Shown one piece after another: positions 60,503 through 64,000 of a DNA stretch of 64,000 nucleotides (positions are counted from its first letter, which is position 1; each line of letters opens with the position of its first letter). Where the stretch lies: positions 59,176,501 through 59,240,500 of the forward strand of contig NC_092520.1 in the NCBI RefSeq assembly GCF_037038585.1, read 5' to 3'. The stretch is from Patagioenas fasciata (lineage: Eukaryota > Chordata > Aves > Columbiformes > Columbidae). The translations under genes were made by a program, and so were the position numbers. The notes beneath the pieces are model-generated. The model was not told where the DNA came from. It saw only the letters and a program-made list of their open reading frames with translations, and did no database searches.

Positions 60503-63500
60503 ATTTCAGGATGTTTATAAAAAGACTGAGGTCTTAACAGTGATTGAGAAAATTCAGTAAAAGTTTGAGACATGGATGCTGCATTCCACATCTCTGTAAT
60601 TTAATGGAAATATTTTTTTTCACTTATATAAATTAGAAATATTAAAGATCTCTGTGTTTTCCTGTAATTCAGCTATATAATGATTAATTTTCTCTCTTTT
60701 GAAGTCTCAGTAATAAAGCTGGGGAGAGGTATGAAGATGAAGGAAAAGGGGCATGTGCCTGTTCAGTTATAGTCATAGATCTGATCGTGACAACCACCAC
60801 TCAGACAACACATGGGTGTCCTTCCCTACGTCTTTTCTGCCTTTTCTTGAAAAGTTGTGAAGCATTTTGGTTTTGTCTTAAAGTGATGTTCATAGTTTTA
60901 AGTTCTATTGATTAGCTGGAGAGCATTCTCTAGAGTTAGTAAGTTTGTTTACTTCCATCTCTTTGGACATTTGCATTATGCTGTTTCTGGGCACTTTGAA
61001 AATAAAACTCTAATATTAAACTTCTTGAGGTTTTATTCAGATCATTTATATTAGGTGTCAAAGTAACTCTCAAAAATATTTGGAGGTCTAAGACCAAAAT
61101 ATGAGAATTTCATACCATCTGCTATTTAGGGTTGCCAGACTGACTTCAAGTACAGACAGGACTCTCTGCCTAAATTAGGCAACTATAGTAGATAATCTGA
61201 ATAAAGATTTTTGGTTTTTAATGATGTCTTCATCCTCTTTTGAGTTATCACATAAAAGAGAGAATAACAAAATGTACCTTCCGCCTGACAAACTGTCAGT
61301 ACAAGACTCTTGACTTTCACAATATTTGGTACAAACCCAGGTTGACATTCAGTGATTCTTGCTGCCTAGAAGGACATGGGGAGTTTTTCACCAGAAATTA
61401 GCTTCAATAACAATATCTGAAGCAGTTGCATTCACTGTCGATATCCTGATGGAATTAGGTCACCTCTGCTGGAATTATAACAAGAGAAGGAAACTGTAGT
61501 ATTGTGCTGCATTTCTGCAGTTTAAAATTAAGCAGTGTCATGTCCTTGGCCACTGAACCATAAACCTGCAGGTCTCTAGTGGATGGAGAGTGCAGGTGCA
61601 CTGTCAATCACAGCCTACGAGACCTATCTCACTATTGTCTGGCTTTACATGCAAACACTATCTTTTAATGAGATCTTAGCTGTTAGAAATCCTTCCAGGT
61701 TGTGCTAGAATTCCAGTTCTTTAGGCATTCAACTTTTTTGATTACTTTAGCCTCTATCAGCATATTGAATTTTGGTGTTACTTGGGAGAACTCCTGGTAA
61801 GGGAAAGGTGGGGTCAGAGCACTGCACTCAGCTCTGTATCTCAGCAACTTCTTCACTATGTGAATGGACAACTGTGAGGTCTTGACTACTTTTAGGCAGT
61901 CTGGACATTATAAGATTAAATGTATTACCTATTAAAATAACACTTGACCTTTGCTATAGTGTAAAGCTGTATTAAAGTAGCATCCAGAAGTCCCCACTGA
62001 TGCCTTGCTGTGTAAGTGGCATACCTGCAGGTAGTAAGAGACGACCTCTTTGCTCAGGTAACTTGCTATTAAATAGACAATTTCCTCATGCCTTAAGTAA
62101 GTGTTTTTCTCACACTTCTTCTATTGGTTTGCTCAGTGTCAGTCAGGACTTCTGTGAGAAGAGCAAAATATTGAACCCAAATTTGCTGAGTCCTCATTAG
62201 GTATCTTAAACAGACTGCTATTTTTTTTTTACCTTTAAGAACCAGTGTATTTTCTTTCTATTTGTCAGAGGCTGCTTTAAAGACAAGTTAAATTATTAAC
62301 CAAAGGTATTAACATTTGGAAGAAAAAAAGCTCAAGGACACACATACAGCAGGTCTCAACCTGCAGTGGTGTGGGGGACGTTTTCAACTGATACTGTAAG
62401 TCCAGAATTAGCATAAACAGCAATCATTACTCTAAAGTCTCTGGACTCATTGATGCTCTTACTGTGAGCAGAATGTGCCCCAGCGTGCTGGGCTCTACTC
62501 ACTGAGAAAATGAAAGATTCTGAGAGACCACGAATTAATGATACCCAGTTGTCCAGTTTCACTTATGTATGTAACAGCAGGTAGGTTGAAGCTGAGGAAA
62601 AGTTCCATTTCACGTATTTGAATTTGAAAGGGAATGTCTGTCCTTCAAGTGTGTGCCTGCATGATCCCCTCTGCAGTGTAGCAGGGCACTGTTAATGAAA
62701 TCACTGCTGACTTTTTTATGTTTTACTGCTGTTGACATTTTTGCAGCTGTTACAGAAATGACTCAAGGCCTATAAGTTCTGGGTCATTTTTCATTTATGG
62801 GATATTTTTCTCTTCTACATATGCAATTCTGACTTTTATTTTTAATAATTTCTTGTTGTACCTGGGGATCAAAGTGATATTTAATAGGGTTTTTATAATC
62901 TTGCACAGATATAGGGTTATTATCTGAAAACATCTTTCCCAAACTGATGTCTACTTAGGGTCAAATTCTGACACCTTGGAGTGAGTAGACCCTCTTCTAC
63001 TCAAGTTGCTTAAGTCACTTTGTATGATGCCTCTAAGTTTTAAAATTTTTTGTTGATTGAATTTACATGTGAGATCTATAGCTTACAGTGTTTAGTAGCA
63101 GTCTGAAAAACAGTGGTGGCAATGGGACACACAGTTAACTGCAAATAGTGAGAGTTTGGATTTAGCCTTTTTAGTTTTTGACCTTCAGAGGATAAACTGA
63201 TCATTAAATACACATCTTGTACTTCAAAATCTTCAGCAGAAACCTCTGTTCTTGAATAGTGTCGATGAGATTAAGGTGACACTTAAAAAAACCCACAGAA
63301 GAATATATTTAGTAACCTCTAAATAACCTCAATATCTCTGTGTTTGAAAGAATGGCATACCATGAATTACTCCTAATCAATCAAAAATACATTTCTGTTG
63401 ATTCAGCTTCCTCAGTGACTTGGCAAGATTCTTAAAATTGGCAGTGGTAAGAGATTACAGTCTGTTTTGAAATGATCAGAAACAGTTTGATATTGCCTGA

Positions 63501-64000
63501 CCATTTTTGTCCTATCCAAATGATATGTTCTACCTTTCTGTAGTAATTATTATACAATTCCATACATATCAGGTTAGAATAGTTAATAGAACTAAATGCC
63601 TCATTTCTCTCTTTCCTTCATTTAATCTCCGTTTATTACCCCCAGCAGAGAGAGAGGGATGTCCATTGCAAGAAAATGTCTACAGTGTTTTCAAATGAGA
63701 TTGCATGGAAGTGTATAGATTTTTGTGTAATTACTCATCTACAGTTTTCTTGCTAATCTTTACTACTCATGCTGCTTTTGATCTCACTAATAGCATTGTT
63801 TTAAAGGATGAGAGGCACTTTAAAATGCTTGCTTTCTTAATCAATGCACACATACCCGATAGAATAAAAAATTAGTATTTTCACCATCCTTGCATACTCT
63901 AAATTAGTGGGAACCTGATTCTGGCTCTTCCAATGTTACTAAAGCCCCTGAGCAGGGATTGATTCTCCTTGGTGATGCAGGATGAGTCACCTCCCAGTAC
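60503..64000. other. Single-copy AT-rich DNA, no gene seen
   Basis: No supported gene or transposon. Frames up to 68 codons have no features. The phrase 'GGGTCAAATTCTGACACC' near 62959-62976 resembles the start of an old sauropsid repeat, but the rest could not be followed. Confidence 0.5.

Noticed and set aside
62955..63000. Start of an old sauropsid repeat ('GGGTCAAATTCTGACACC')
   Set aside because: Similarity stops after about 20 bases.
1..64000. CRISPR arrays, bacterial operons, phage genes, tRNA or rRNA genes
   Set aside because: None seen. The sequence is eukaryotic with LINE and LTR elements, no regularly spaced short repeats with unique spacers were found, and no tRNA-like A/B box arrangement was recognised by eye.

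Overview
This window looks like vertebrate, specifically avian, nuclear DNA. The reasons are the 3' ends of CR1 LINEs with the bird-type octamer tail (ATTCTGTG repeats), avian ERVL-like solo LTRs, AT-rich sequence, long homopolymers and pentanucleotide microsatellites. There are no bacterial-style operons. The CR1 3' ends look like the CR1-J type and the LTRs like those of Neoaves, but that is from memory, and no species can be named. I find no protein-coding gene, tRNA, rRNA or other RNA gene that I can defend. The open reading frames present are short (longest about 150 codons), lack recognisable domains, or lie inside transposons. The window is either a gene desert or the inside of a very long intron.

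Layout. Positions 1-16034 are mostly single-copy AT-rich DNA with an ancient MIR-like SINE tail (about 1975-2190), small CR1 3' ends (about 4794 and 9927), an old L3/CR1-type tail on the minus strand (about 7960-8180) and an (ATTTT)n microsatellite (12753-12824). Positions 16035-22000 are repeat-rich. A CR1 copy is split by a 1,213-bp minus-strand solo LTR flanked by a 5-bp duplication. Next come a 588-bp ERVL-like solo LTR with a perfect 5-bp duplication (19208-19795) and a second CR1 copy (21307-21917). Positions 22000-51590 are mostly single-copy, with a CR1 tail (24931-25098), a (GTTTT)13 microsatellite (30558-30622) and a degraded reverse-transcriptase fragment on the minus strand (about 40340-40700). 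Positions 51590-60502 form a second repeat cluster: a 1.7-kb degraded CR1, a degraded ERVL-like LTR (53576-54360), a minus-strand CR1 tail (about 55498), a 1,087-bp plus-strand LTR with internal 50-bp repeats (57118-58204) and a CR1 tail (60384-60502). The remainder is single-copy.

Nothing here amounts to a new biological system. The most useful observations are the transposon histories (nested insertion, target-site duplications, a stop codon shared by two CR1 copies), several inverted repeats, a tandem pair of RFX-like sites, and a few candidate exons or conserved noncoding blocks that need comparative data.
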